Positions 24,301-34,404 are shown, numbered from the stretch's first letter. The stretch is 64,000 nt of DNA from Liolophura sinensis (GCF_032854445.1 NC_088300.1:76127966-76191965); one strand, 5' to 3'. Notes: generated from the letters alone by a model not told the origin. Numbers and translations: made by a program.

Positions 24301-24522
24301 GCGAACTACATTATGGTGGGAGGAAACTCTGCTAAACATGTACATCCGCATATGCATTTAGTTATTATTCAATAGAATAATTTTAATAAATCCTAAAATG
24401 TAGCTTACCTGTTGTAAGAAATGTCTGATCTTGTTTTCATGAATGCGCCTGGCTTGTGCTCCTTGTTGTATATACCCTGCAGGGATGAGTCGCTCACACA
24501 GTTCCTGGATCTCAGAATTCAT
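15369..24522 (-). CDS. SEPSECS: O-phosphoseryl-tRNA(Sec) selenium transferase (10 exons)
   Basis: Coding exons in order: 24522-24409, 23899-23745, 21755-21637, 21144-20986, 20591-20438, 20205-20102, 19642-19517, 18627-18442, 18007-17917, 15624-15369. All phases close, giving 487 aa (human about 501). SEPSECS is a PLP enzyme that converts O-phosphoseryl-tRNA(Sec) to selenocysteinyl-tRNA using selenophosphate. Diagnostic blocks are [18 protein letters not shown] (exon 2), [20 protein letters not shown] (exon 3), [11 protein letters not shown] and WPRIDQKSC (exon 4), [12 protein letters not shown] (exon 5), [10 protein letters not shown] (exon 6), and [12 protein letters not shown] with the PLP-binding lysine at residue 283 (exon 7; human Lys284). 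[20 protein letters not shown] is in exon 8 and [13 protein letters not shown] in exon 9. The Met at 24522 matches the family start; an in-frame upstream Met exists at 24618. Introns hold several minisatellites and a hAT-like element. The exon 6 donor is triplicated. Confidence 0.96.
16175..17160. repeat. 22-bp minisatellite with 8-mer higher-order repeat (SEPSECS intron 9)
   Basis: About 45 monomers of 22 bp ('ttgctggaagacacaagccata' and an 'aagacaagtgctata' variant). A block of eight monomers (176 bp), marked by the rare 'ccataatgctagaag' monomer at about 16304 and again near 16480, is duplicated almost perfectly. The monomer lacks stop codons, so open frames occur on both strands but they are not genes. 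Confidence 0.9.
17490..17885. repeat. 40-bp minisatellite (SEPSECS intron 9)
   Basis: Nearly ten copies of 'gtctaatgagaatagggtta' followed by 'ggcacagtaaagtgcctgat'. It ends about 30 bases from the donor of SEPSECS exon 9 (17917) but does not include that junction. Confidence 0.9.
18806..19142. repeat. 169-bp tandem duplication (SEPSECS intron 7)
   Basis: The segment starting 'tatttagttaaataaggac' at 18806 and ending 'tttttgagagacagc' is repeated at 18975 with essentially no differences over its length. It abuts a SINE at 19143, and the second copy ends exactly at the SINE head. Confidence 0.9.
19143..19475 (+). mobile_element. tRNA-derived SINE (family B)
   Basis: tRNA-like head ('ggtggcctaatggttacagtgtccg' A box, 'gagatcaaacctgggtcg' B-box region), then a body containing 'gtcccagtgtcagtataatgtgactgggtgg' and the 3' end 'catatgactgaaaagttgttcattatgacg'. 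The same end is better preserved in the copy near 52360-52695. It lies in SEPSECS intron 7, antisense to the gene. Confidence 0.7.
20010..20128 (-). repeat. Three 39-bp tandem copies of the SEPSECS exon 6 donor
   Basis: On the minus strand, about 25 exonic bases, the donor (caacag|gtgag) and the following intron start are repeated three times with a 39-bp period. Candidate exon ends are at 20102, 20063 and 20024. The first fits the family length best (12 residues between NNAYG and ARVG, 13 in human). The other two would add 13 or 26 residues in frame (unit [13 protein letters not shown]). Confidence 0.9.
20688..20935 (-). mobile_element. SINE family A copy (SEPSECS intron 4)
   Basis: Reverse copy with a TTTATTTATT tail, 'cttttacgccgtactcaagaatattt', a degraded body and the head remnant 'ggctccttgggtcattgcgccacgctggcg'. 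A short TTAG repeat follows at about 20925-20950. Confidence 0.8.
21440..21612. repeat. 54-bp x 3 tandem repeat (SEPSECS intron 3)
   Basis: Three almost identical copies starting 'gtcaagcagggcagacaaaa' at 21447, 21501 and 21555. It lies about 25 bases downstream (minus strand) of the exon 3 donor and does not contain exon sequence. Confidence 0.9.
21799..23447 (+). mobile_element. Non-autonomous hAT-like DNA transposon (SEPSECS intron 2)
   Basis: The 1649-bp element is bounded by an exact 8-bp direct repeat, gttaatac, at 21791-21798 and 23448-23455. Eight bases is the target-duplication size of hAT elements. The ends are imperfect inverted repeats sharing the 'tagccag' block (left catgatgctagccag; right, reverse complement, cagggcattagccag). 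It carries one short open frame with a transposase-like N-terminus (see next entry), a GTTTT microsatellite (22653-22695) and no remaining catalytic domain, so it is probably an internally deleted copy. Confidence 0.75.
22272..22523 (+). pseudogene. Remnant N-terminal exon of a hAT-type transposase
   Basis: Short frame starting [17 protein letters not shown], then a Ser-rich and acidic low-complexity stretch and a basic 'RSPIKRATG' segment, ending without a catalytic domain. Starts of the form 'xKITDFF' (a PIP-box-like motif) followed by Ser/acidic linkers are common in animal hAT/ZBED-like transposases; that link is from family knowledge, not a search. The position inside the element at 21799-23447 supports it. 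Only about 80 codons remain. Confidence 0.45.
24234..24350 (-). mobile_element. SINE family A, 3' fragment (SEPSECS intron 1)
   Basis: Tail plus the conserved 'ggtgttttacattgtactcaagaatatttcacttatataatgg' region and 'attatggtgggaggaaact'; the rest of the SINE is missing. Confidence 0.75.
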
Positions 24523-26094
24523 TGTGTATGTCAGAGTGTCTCTGAAACTCAATGTTATCACAACTGAAAAGGAAATCCTAAGGAAATTTTGGCCTACACT
24601 GTTGACTTGACTCGCCATATACCTAATTTAACAATGTCACAGCAACAAGTGGGGCATGAAAACTGGGCCAATGAAACACTGGCCTTGATCCATATAGCAC
24701 CTGAATGTGCAAATCTATGCATAGTAGCCTCTATATTAGGCCATTTAAGCCTATTGTACAAATACTTTTGACTGTGTGTAACATTGGATAATTATTAATT
24801 GGGACTCAAAATAATATTTATCGAATGGGCCTACAAATCTTAACTGGCTTTTTTGATATTTTTTACTCCATTGCTGTTTTATGTCATAGGCCGAATTGAG
24901 ATTATTTCAGCATGGATTCAATCAAAAAAGGATTGACAATCTTTAGTCAAGGACTTTAGAATTGTCTACTGGGACAATCTATTATCCATGACTCTTTCAT
25001 GGCTTACGGCAATAAGCGAAACATGAAACTATGGCTCATGGACACAAAACTTCTGCTGGCCTCTGCTCAGACTCAATATTTAAATAAACTGATCGAAGTA
25101 CCCCAGCAAATATATGTTGTATATTTACACCAAATCACACTAAGTTTCACAATTTGTTTCCTTATCCATGTCCAGGTAAAACATATATGCACCAAATTTC
25201 TACCATTTAATTGCTGCCAATGAATTAGTATATTTAGAGCTTAGAGAAAACATTGTCTGAAAACCAGAATGAAATTTACCCCTGATATCTACAAACTTAT
25301 CACAATGAATACACTAATATAAATAGTGCGAATTCTTTGAACTCTAAGACAAAATGTGGAAAGATTAATACAGATGAACCAGTTCATAACCCCCACAACA
25401 GGTAACAGGTTCCACCGCTAGGTTAGTTCAATTAAATTAAACGGTCTATTTTCAACAATTTCTTATATTTACCTGCCTCAAGCACGTGAATATCAGACAT
25501 TTAAATGTTCAATCAACAATATACAAGCATATCCACTTGGTACCATGTATGAACATGCGTTGACTGTCAAATGATCATCCAGCAAGTGTGGACACACGAC
25601 ACGAAATGCACGTGTTAAAAAGGAAACCGGATGTTCATGCAAAGGGGACGTAACTCTGATTGTCTCCCCTTGAGTCAGCTTTTGTAATCATTGTGCCGCC
25701 TAGTGGGTCAGATCCTAGTCTCTAAGACTATCTGGAACGCTGAAAATTTTACAAATCCAGCGGATGCAAGACATTTTCCTATGCAATATGGTTGGGAGGA
25801 CCGTTTTTTTTTTCACCCATGCTGTTTGTTACTAAGGAGATCACGTGTTCCCCAGCTTCCTATCCGTCTTATAGAATTTTTGAATAGACAATCGCAGAAT
25901 TCGAATGTCCACTGTGTTGAATTTAATTTGTAATACTCTGATTTTGCCTTTAGGCAGGTACCATAAATTACATGAGCAACATTCACAACAGACCTGGCAA
26001 ATCTCTACAACACAGGCAGTCATAAAGTGGTCACTTGTTTATTCAATTTTACATTTCCATCTTTTCGAAATTAACTTTTGAAGTCAAGGGCTCG

Positions 26095-26310
26095 CTGAAA
26101 CTATCAAGCCCTTGACAGATGGTCGAGGTCTCATGTTCAAATCTAGCTCTTGCTGCTTTGGCTGCAGCTTCATGTCAGGAGGATTTTCTGTCAGGTATCT
26201 AAGCAAGGATCGACCTGAGCATCAACCCTACAGCTTCGTTTAAGTGAAAAATTCTTCAGTGTCCGGGTACAGCGTAAACACCAATTAATTAAATAAATAT
26301 ATTAAAGATC
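26095..26310 (+). mobile_element. Diverged SINE related to family A
   Basis: Contains 'tctcatgttcaaatctagct' (B-box-like), 'tttaagtgaaaaattcttcagtgtccgggtacagcgtaaacaccaatt' and an AAATAAATA tail, in the same order as family A but strongly diverged. Confidence 0.5.
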
Positions 26311-26436
26311 AAAACCTTGTTACTCACATGCGATTGTCAGCATCAGATCTAGCCTAACAGAATTGCAACAGAGTGAAGGAAACCATAACCTCTGATGATA
26401 TAACTGCATCTCCCTCTCGTTCAGTTACCTGAATTT

Positions 26437-26697
26437 GTTTCTTTGATTGGTGTTTTACACCGTACTCAAGAACATTTCACTTATACGACAGCCAGCATTA
26501 TATGGTGGGAGGAAACTGGGACAGAGCCCATGAGAAACAAACGACCATCAGCATGTTGTTGGCAGATCTTCCCACTAATGGCCGAAGAGGAAGGCAGCAT
26601 GAGCTGGACCAGAACTCACAGTGACCACATTGGTGAAAGGCTCCTGGGTCATTACGTTGTGCCAGTGTGCTAATCAACTGAGTCATGGAGGCTCCTA
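26437..26697 (-). mobile_element. SINE family A copy
   Basis: Reverse copy that runs from 'gattggtgttttacaccgtactcaagaacatttc' through the body to the head 'ctgagtcatggaggctcc'; nearly full length with moderate divergence. Confidence 0.85.
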
Positions 26698-27359
26698 CAG
26701 TTATGTGAATTGATCTGTTTCATTGGAATTAAAACCTTAATTAAAACTGCCTTCAGTTAAGTCTTGGCAATTACGATAACACCAGTAAATAGCACTATTA
26801 ATGCTAGTCCGCAATCTACCAAATGATATGCTGCCATCGTTTTGTTGTTGCAGTCTCCACCAAATTGTTTCTTGTAGGATCCATGCCTCTTAATTATTCA
26901 GGAGGCCAGATATTTTAATTATATAAGCACCAGCCAACAGTTTTACAATAGAGTTGTAAGAATTGAACAAATTACTTCTTAGTTCAAAATGTCCACCATG
27001 ACTAACCAGACTGATGTCCCTTATTTAAAACCTGATAGTTCAATGCAAAGTACCTTATAAATTCAAATTCAAATTCAAACAAAGTATTCGAAAACTGCAT
27101 GACCCAGGAAGCATACCTGTACCCTAGCAAGAGTGTTTGCTATTACTTTTAATTCTTGTTAAAATATAAAATTCTTGAAAAATTTCCTTCATCAGCCTGT
27201 TAGTCTAGGCCTATCCTCAAAAGTGAAAACTTTTTCAGTCAATAGTCATAATAATTGGAAAACAATAAAACTACAAGATAGCTGCTTGGTTCTAAAGTAA
27301 ATCTGATGAATGATGACAAGGTATCTCCAAGAGCTGCCAAGCTGAACTTCTCTTCTCTT

Positions 27360-27522
27360 TACATACTGTAATGTCTGCTGGAAGACCAATACATACTGTA
27401 ATGTCTGCTGGAAGACCAATACATACTGTAATGTCTGCTGGAAGACCAATACATACTGTAATGTCTGCTGGAAGACCAATACATACTGTAATGTCTGCTG
27501 GAAGACCAATACATACTGCAAT
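27360..27522. repeat. 30-bp x 5 tandem repeat downstream of MRPS26
   Basis: Five identical 30-bp units ('taatgtctgctggaagacca' plus 'atacatactg') and a partial sixth, lying about 90 bases past the MRPS26 stop codon. The copies are identical, so expansion is recent. The 'ctggaagac' word is shared with the 22-bp array in SEPSECS intron 9. Confidence 0.93.
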
Positions 27523-27574
27523 GTCCCCTTTCAAATATAAGCACAGGACCATATTAGTTGATACACAGTAATAT

Positions 27575-27580
27575 TTTAAT
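27575..27580 (-). terminator. Possible poly(A) signal of MRPS26
   Basis: ATTAAA on the minus strand about 30 bases past the MRPS26 stop codon (27609). A variant hexamer close to the stop would give a very short 3'UTR. Tentative. Confidence 0.35.
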
Positions 27581-27608
27581 GAAGATAAAAACAGAATACA
27601 TGTAAATG

Positions 27609-30600
27609 TTATCCAGCCTGCTCTGATTTCTTGGCATCTTTGTTCTCATAGGTCACTTTATTCCCTTCAGCATCAATAGCAAAGTTATAGTCCTTTCTCA
27701 TATTTAGCACTTTCTCCACTTCTTCATCCAATGTCTCTTCTGTTACAAATGTCTTAGCCTGTTCCTGTAAAGACAAAAATGTAACACTTAAGAAACAAGC
27801 ACATTTGTCATTATTATAACCATGCTCCAAAAGGAACTCCTTTCCCTATATTTCTGTCCACGTTAAAACTGCTTAATGACATAATTCTGTTGTGCAACAT
27901 TAAATGCTGCACAATCTCAGCTCCTGAACAAATGATCTTCTCACAGTTCTCGGTAACAACATAAGTAAATGAATAAAAGCATTGCCATCCATGTTAACTC
28001 GTGACTGCTTAATTCTCAAACATAAGGAATGTTTCCTTTTAAATAGGAAAAGAAAATTATTAGTACATATTTATGTTTGGGGTTATATATCATACTTAAC
28101 AAGGAGTCATTAGGTGTGAGTACATATACTCTGTCTCATTGTGGCAGGGCGAGTCCATGCCGCCAAAGTACTGCCGTCTGTTAAGTATAATGCCAAAAAG
28201 ACACAGACATTAGGCCCCACCCAGTCACATTATACTGACACCAGGCCAACCACTACTGTTTCCTTGCATAAGGTCTTTGGACTTCAGGAAATCATTACAG
28301 TAAAACATTAGAGACAGAGGCTAATGGTGGAACTAAAAGGTACATACATGTCCAACCAGGTACTTGTGCAGAGGCATATTCTTAAAACCTCAATTAAAAA
28401 TGAACCTAAATCATTTGCATGACTTCTCTACTATGACAGGCATCAAAATGTTGATGGGTTGAGGAATAGGACAGGTTTAAAACATATCCTTACACTTTCT
28501 AATTGGACATATCTGCTGGCCTGTTCCAGCATCTCCAGCTCTTCATCTTCCTCTTGCTCCTGTTCCTTTCTTTTACGCAACTGTTTAGCAGCCACTTCTT
28601 CTTTCTGTCGCTTTTCCCTGTGAAAGAGATGTAACAGGTATTAACACTTAGCTTCACTTTGTTTGTTATACATCCCAATATATATACATGTATTGACAAT
28701 TATGGTTAACTGCAATGTTTATTTAATTATACCAGACAACTCCAAACAAACCTGGACTTAGTATGTAATACTTATATCATAACCTATTACTTTACCTATC
28801 CAATACACAAGAATGCACATATGACTGACAGCATATGACCCAGCAATAAAACCCTGTTGAAAAAGAAAGCTCCTGATAAAATTGCGTGTAAGACCATAAA
28901 AGGCCTTTATTTAAAATTTACTCGAAGCCATACCACTAAGGTGTTTACTAAGGGAGGCATTTTTCTTTACCTTTCCTGATACAAAGAAAGATTGAAAAGG
29001 AGTAGCAAATTTTCCTCACAGTAGATCTCCTGTCTTTCTCCCAAGTCAAATACACTCACCAGAGATATTAATACATATCATGTTCTATACTTTCAGCTCC
29101 TGTTACACACCTTTGGACCATATACTCAACAGAGATTTTAATACATATCATGTTCTATACTTTCAGCTCCTATTACACACCTTTGGACCATATAGGCTAC
29201 TCAGCAGAGATTTTAATTCATATCATGTTCTATACTTTCAGCTCCTGTCACACACCTTTGGACCGTATACTCAACAGAGATTTTAATATATATCATGTTC
29301 TATACTTTCAGCTCCTGTTACACACCTTTGAACCATATACTCAACAGAGATTTTAATACATATCATGTTCTATACTTTCAGCTCCTGTTACACACCTTTG
29401 GACCATATACTCTACAGAGATTTTAATACATATCATGTTCTATACTTTCAGCTCCTGTTACACACCTTTGGACCATATACTCAACTGAGATTTTAATATA
29501 TATCATGTTCTATACTTTCAGCTCCTGTTACACACCTTTGAACCATATACTCAACAGAGATTTTAATACATATCATGTCCTATACTTTCAGCTCCTGTTA
29601 CACACCTTTGAACCATATACTCAACACAGATTTTAATACATATCATGTTCTATACTTTCAGCTCCTGTTACACACCTTTGGACCATATACTCAACAGATT
29701 TTAATACATTTCATGTTCTATACTTTCAGCTCCTGTTACACACCTTTGGACCATACACTCAACAGAGATTTTAATACATATCATGTTCTATACTTTCAGC
29801 TCCTGTTACACACCTTTGAACCATATACTCAACACAGATTTTAATACATATCATGTTCTATACTTTCAGCTCCTGTTACACACCTTTGAACCATATACTC
29901 AACAGAGATTTTAATACATATCATGTTCTATACTTCCAGCTCCTGTTACACACCTCTGGACCGCAACCTCCGCATTCCACTGTCTGTTTATCTCCATCAG
30001 TCTCCTGTGCTCTTCCTCTTCTGCTCTTTGCAGTTCTTCCTCACTAATATCTTCAGTTTTAATGTCTTGCTGCCACTTAACCAAAAATGTTCTGTAAATT
30101 GAACATACAACTATTGTACAAAAACAGCCTCAAAGTTTAGCCTAGGAATCCCACAATGTGTGACTAAATCTGTATCTCTAACTTATGACATGGTTTCTTT
30201 CACCACTCAGCAAACTGATTTGTTTGTGATGACATTGCTTCAATTCTTTCCAGACATCTTCTAGGTTGTAATAATTCATATTAGTATTTCTGAAGGAACA
30301 GATAACAGCAAACCATATGCTCAACACTTCAGTCACTGCATATATTTTGACCCCTCTACAGGATTCCAATCACAGATGAAGGATTTGTTCCAACGATACA
30401 CTACCTAACTCAAATTCACTTAATTCTCTTAAAATTTTTCACCTTGAAATATTAAAACAGTGCATTTATATTAAAAATGAAAATACAGATAGCATTTAAT
30501 CTCTCCAGCATTAGATGCAGAGTGAAGTAACTCTTATTGAGTAACAAGAGTCACAAAGGGAAGCAGTCCCAAATGTGTCGGATTGACAGTAAGGAATGTT

Positions 30601-32373
30601 TACCACTGTTCACATGTACATTAAATCTTCCCTAGAATAAATCAATGTCAGTCGCACGTTCCTACATATGAACTAACCTGTTCTCGGATTGGCCAAACCA
30701 AAAGTAGTCCATGGCATTAACGCAAATTGACCAAAAAAAAGGGTTTACTGTACTCCAGCCGCCATCTCGATAATGTGTGTTTATTTTTAATGAACAGACG
30801 TGATTGCCATGGATGCTTTTAGTTCGGCAAATATCCCAACAGGTTAGTTTATATAATTAACCACACGGTTGACGTCAATTTACGCTTGGAAAGATTTAAT
30901 ATGTCCGAACACCATCAATCTGACACATTTGGGGCTGTTTCCCTCTGTAACTCTCTCAACTGTGTTGCTCGATAAGAGTTTCCCCACTCCTAGCTCTGAC
31001 GGGCCAACTCTTCAACCTAAAGGATAACGGCCCTGATGCCAACATTGCTACCTGACATAAATGCCATGTTGCTCTTGCAAGTTCTTGATAACCCGAGATA
31101 CCTCACAAGAAAATCATTCACTTGCTCTCAGGTCCTTCCAAAGTCAACAACAACAAACCCACAAACATCGGCTCTTTACGTCGGAAGGACCCCGAGGGCA
31201 ACTGAGTGATTTTCACACCACGTGACGTGGGTTATCGAGAACTTGCAAGATCAACATGGCGGTCGTGTTATGTGCGTAGCAGCGATGGCCATGTAGTTTG
31301 TGGTTTTCCTGGATTTACTAGCGATGGGAAGAGGAGACATCTGAGCAAGATAAGCATTTCAGTCAACTACAAGTACAGACAGACACTTTTATCCACCCCA
31401 ATATCGATGTGTGATGGACAGCATGTAAACCAGGAACTGTTATATGATAGGTAGCATTATTGGATTCAGTTCTTTTATTCTTAAAGGAGAATAAAATTTA
31501 AATATCAATTAAATACCACTGAAAAGAATATGTATTTCCTCGCAGGTGCATGCCAACATCCACTGTGGGCAATTCCATTTTGCCTAAAAACTAGTCCTGA
31601 AGTCTTTTGTGTTTGGAGGAGAATTGCTGTCGGAAACCGACGAAGTGCAGTTTGTGGTAGAACACTTCTTCCCTGTGGGTTGCAAACAGTACAGTTTGTT
31701 ATACGCTTGACGATCGGGAAGCCGGAATGTTGGACGTGGGTTTCGAGTTTACACGAACAAGCCGGCAGTTTTAACGACTCTCACTGGCTGAGAGGCAACA
31801 CACCCCCAGCATAAATTACAGAGTGTTAAAGATGGAGGACGCCATGGACTCAGCAATTTATGCTTTGCGGTGTTCAGGCTTTACATGTATGTCGATGATA
31901 AGTCGCAAAATTATGCAGCAGGCATCACCATATAGAAAAAAAAATGAGCTCTTTTCAGCCTATAGTGTCATGTTATTAAGTTTTCTTCTCCTTTAAGGAT
32001 GAAGAGACGGCCCGTCAGAGTTACCCCACTCCGTAACTACGTGTAGGCCTATCTCCAGCGTGTGCTGGGTGCGCGCTTACAAAATAATGCTTGCTGTTTA
32101 TACAAGGTTACAGATTCCTCGCAAAACACAATCAGAATACCTGATAGTCTTTAACTCGGTCCTATAACTGTTAAACTCCTTGAACAATTCAACATCTTCC
32201 TCTGCATTAATTGGAGTCGGTTCTCTAACGTTGAAAACTTTAGTTTTAGCGACTGGGACCCATCTTGGCTTTCTCCATCGCACTTGATGCGTCAGATTTG
32301 TGTTGTTCAAGCACGGATAAGTTCGCCTTGTCACAACTGTTAACTGCCTCATTAAGCCACACAGACATGCCAT
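27609..32373 (-). CDS. MRPS26: Mitochondrial small ribosomal subunit protein mS26 (4 exons)
   Basis: Coding exons: 32373-32141, 30091-29954, 28617-28494, 27764-27609. All phases close, giving 216 aa (human about 205). The start at 32373 has A at -3 and G at +4. It gives an N-terminus rich in Arg, Thr and hydrophobic residues with no acidic residues (MACLCGLMRQLTVVTRRTY), as expected for a mitochondrial targeting sequence. The match to mS26 is clear at KPRWVPVAKTKVFNV (exon 1), in the long charged coiled-coil middle (exons 2-3, EEELQRAEEEEHRRLMEINR), and at ETLDEEVEKVLNMRKDYNF near the C-terminus. The protein is a structural part of the mitoribosomal 28S subunit. Intron 2 begins inside a 70-bp minisatellite that repeats the exon 2 donor, and intron 1 carries an inverted-repeat island with promoter-like motifs. 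Confidence 0.93.
28110..28265 (-). mobile_element. SINE family B fragment (MRPS26 intron 3)
   Basis: Reverse copy of the family B body, matching the 19143 copy at 'cccacccagtcacattatactgacacc' and 'gccgccaaagtactgccg'-type sequence; head and 3' end are not recognisable. Confidence 0.55.
29058..29960. repeat. 70-bp minisatellite carrying copies of the MRPS26 exon 2 donor
   Basis: About 13 units of 70 bp ('atcatgttctatactttcag', 'ctcctgttacacacctttgg', 'accatatactcaacagagat'). On the minus strand each contains 'ccaaag|gtgtgtaacagg', matching the true exon 2 end 'ccagag|gtgtgtaacagg' at 29954 including about nine exonic bases. The array starts at the exon and runs into intron 2. The unit is not a multiple of three and hits a stop soon after, so only the exon-proximal donor gives the full protein. 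Confidence 0.9.
30528..30980. repeat. Inverted-repeat pair flanking a promoter-like island (MRPS26 intron 1)
   Basis: Left arm about 30528-30591 and right arm about 30911-30980 are reverse complements with about 90% identity over 60 bases ('cccaaatgtgtcggattga' against 'tcaatctgacacatttggg') and an 8-base insertion in the right arm. The enclosed 320 bases hold a CCAAT box, a GATGGCGGC motif and start-codon contexts on both strands. It may be a MITE-like element that carries promoter motifs. Confidence 0.7.
31063..31260. repeat. 77-bp imperfect palindrome (MRPS26 intron 1)
   Basis: Arms 31063-31139 and about 31183-31260 pair over about 77 bases with roughly three quarters identity ('ggttatcgagaacttgcaag' in the right arm matches the left arm 'cttgcaagttcttgataacc'), separated by 43 bases. 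A second inverted pair (30993-31024 against about 31996-32030, core ctctgacgggcc) flanks it at longer range. This suggests a composite inverted-repeat element of about 1 kb. Confidence 0.75.
31206..31814 (+). other. Two unrecognised open frames inside the MRPS26 intron 1 island
   Basis: Frames of 82 codons (31206-31454) and 94 codons (31530-31814) in the direction opposite to MRPS26. Neither resembles a family I know, they lack conserved motifs, and they overlap the inverted-repeat element. They may be chance frames or eroded transposon coding sequence. Confidence 0.2.
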
Positions 32374-32502
32374 TGTCAACACTACAACTGAACACTCCGT
32401 CAAGACTTCTATCAAACCCTCACAGAATGTCAGCACTGTTGTATCCTCCACTGGCGACCAAGCTGCTTTCTCATAGCCAACATCGATGTAACGTACGATT
32501 TG

Positions 32503-32507
32503 ATTGG
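32503..32507 (-). promoter_or_regulatory. CCAAT box upstream of MRPS26
   Basis: CCAAT on the minus strand ('gcatcagccaatcaaatcg') about 130 bases upstream of the MRPS26 start codon, a typical position and flank for an NF-Y site in a housekeeping promoter. No TATA box is seen. Confidence 0.4.
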
Positions 32508-34404
32508 CTGATGCAGGCTGACCTTGCGTCCAACATCCAATGGACAAACTACTCACAGTGCACACACCGAAATTGACAGTAACACAGGTCTGCCCCACGC
32601 AACGTCCCTACATGTATATGACTGATAGGACATGTCCATATCCTAGTCTGGCAATCACAACAAAACTTCAGTTCCTGATAAACGTAAAATTCATTAATAA
32701 ACAAATAAATGTAAGTAAATAAATGAACAAATAAAAAACAGGAACACACTGTTTCTCAAAATAATGAGTTTATTGCTTCAAGTTCTTCAGTCACTGAATT
32801 TTAGCAGCAAAATTACATAGCGCCGGTATTAGGTAGGTCTGCAATGTTTTCACTACACTGATACTGTTATTTACAAAGGCGGCATGCTCTTTTAATTAAG
32901 CTGGTAGGCCTGTAAGTTATCAAACACTCACTATGGCATTGACTATGGAAGGGAATTTTCTTATTACATATAAGACATGCACTGTGGACTGTTATTACAT
33001 ATAAGACATGCATAACAGCAAGCTGGTTTTACAAGTAAAAGATTTCATTCTTTAGATTTTCAGCACAAACGGCCTTGAGATTCATGGTGAAATGCTTTGT
33101 ACGTGTAGTTTTATAACACCACTACATGAATAAAAGGTGGGCATTTAGAAACTAGACACGTAGGGCTTCCCTGATCCATGACACATAACTGCATTATACT
33201 CTACCAACAGAATGAAATGTGAGTCCATTTGTTGAGTCAGTGAACAAAGCTGTTATGTCACCACAGATTTGATATCATACAGTAGTATGTCTACATGTAC
33301 TAAAAATTAATCCATCTCCCAACACTTAAACATTTATATATGTATAGTATAAGTCAGGATTTAAGTTCATGAATGAAGGATGAAAGTAGGACACCTAGAC
33401 AAGTATTAGCCACACTTTCTCAATACTCAGGCTGATTATGAAATTTCTGCACTACATAACTAAATGCTTACACATTTTCATGTGGACTACATGTAACAAT
33501 GATTTGTATGATTGAGGGCATATTTTCTAACAAAGATGATGACAGGCATGTATGTAATAACCTGTACCAACTATTCTTGTAGACCACATGGATGACCGAA
33601 CCTCTGATAGACAGCCAGCTTAGTGTTTAAAAAATTATTTGCTGTACATAACTCAACCATATTATGAGAAATTGGGTAAGTTGGTAGGGCATTTTTGTTC
33701 TATTTTGGCTAATCAAAATATTTGTGGAGCCACATTAAATGACACCATGGGATACTGTGAATGGTCTGGGTACTTTTTGTGTGGACACAAAACTGTTTGA
33801 CTTTACATTTTCTTTCTCTCTACTAACTATTACTGCATGTATTTACTTTTTACACACTTACAGAAAAAGAAAAATTACAGCATTATGTGACTATTACATG
33901 AGTCAAGAAGAAAACCAATAACTTTTCCACTCTGATCTATGAGCTCTTTCTGGTACAATAAAAGATAATTGTACAGTGCAGGTCATCAAAAATGTCATCA
34001 TCGGTTGTAACTTGTACATACACACCCTGTAGATGATGCACAACTTAACACACATTTTCTTTGTGTACAAAACAAGCTATCTGATAAGATACACACAGGA
34101 AAAGTTATTCACAAAACTATATGCATGAATAAAATATTCTGAAAACATCACAGCATCTGAGGCCTCCGATTTTTTGCTCAACCAATTTTTTATGTGCACA
34201 GTTATCGCCTCATGGGTTACAAACTTCTTAATAGTGCCCTTCATGTGTACCCAAAGTTACCATTTAGACAAAGTAGGCACTAAAGCCAAAATATATCTCC
34301 ACTGAAATCTCAGTGATTATGGTCATCTCATTCTGAAAACATTGGCTCTTTCTCACCTCATCTGACTCTAGAAGTTCTTGATTTCTTATCACAATCACAA
34401 TACA

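Larger units (their letters stand above)
24523..27608. other. Intergenic region between SEPSECS and MRPS26
   Basis: The SEPSECS 5' flank is followed by non-coding AT-rich DNA, a diverged SINE (about 26095-26310), a family A SINE (26437-26697) and a 30-bp tandem repeat (27360-27522). The three longest open frames here (under 92 codons) fall in repeats or look random. No gene is recognised. Confidence 0.6.

Noticed and set aside
24523-24618. N-terminal extension of SEPSECS from the upstream in-frame Met
   Set aside because: The family protein starts at the position equivalent to 24522. The extension is not conserved in character and may be 5'UTR, though transcript data could change this.
27360-27522. 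Possible CRISPR array
   Set aside because: Repeats are head-to-tail without unique spacers, and the genome is clearly eukaryotic. The same applies to all other arrays here.
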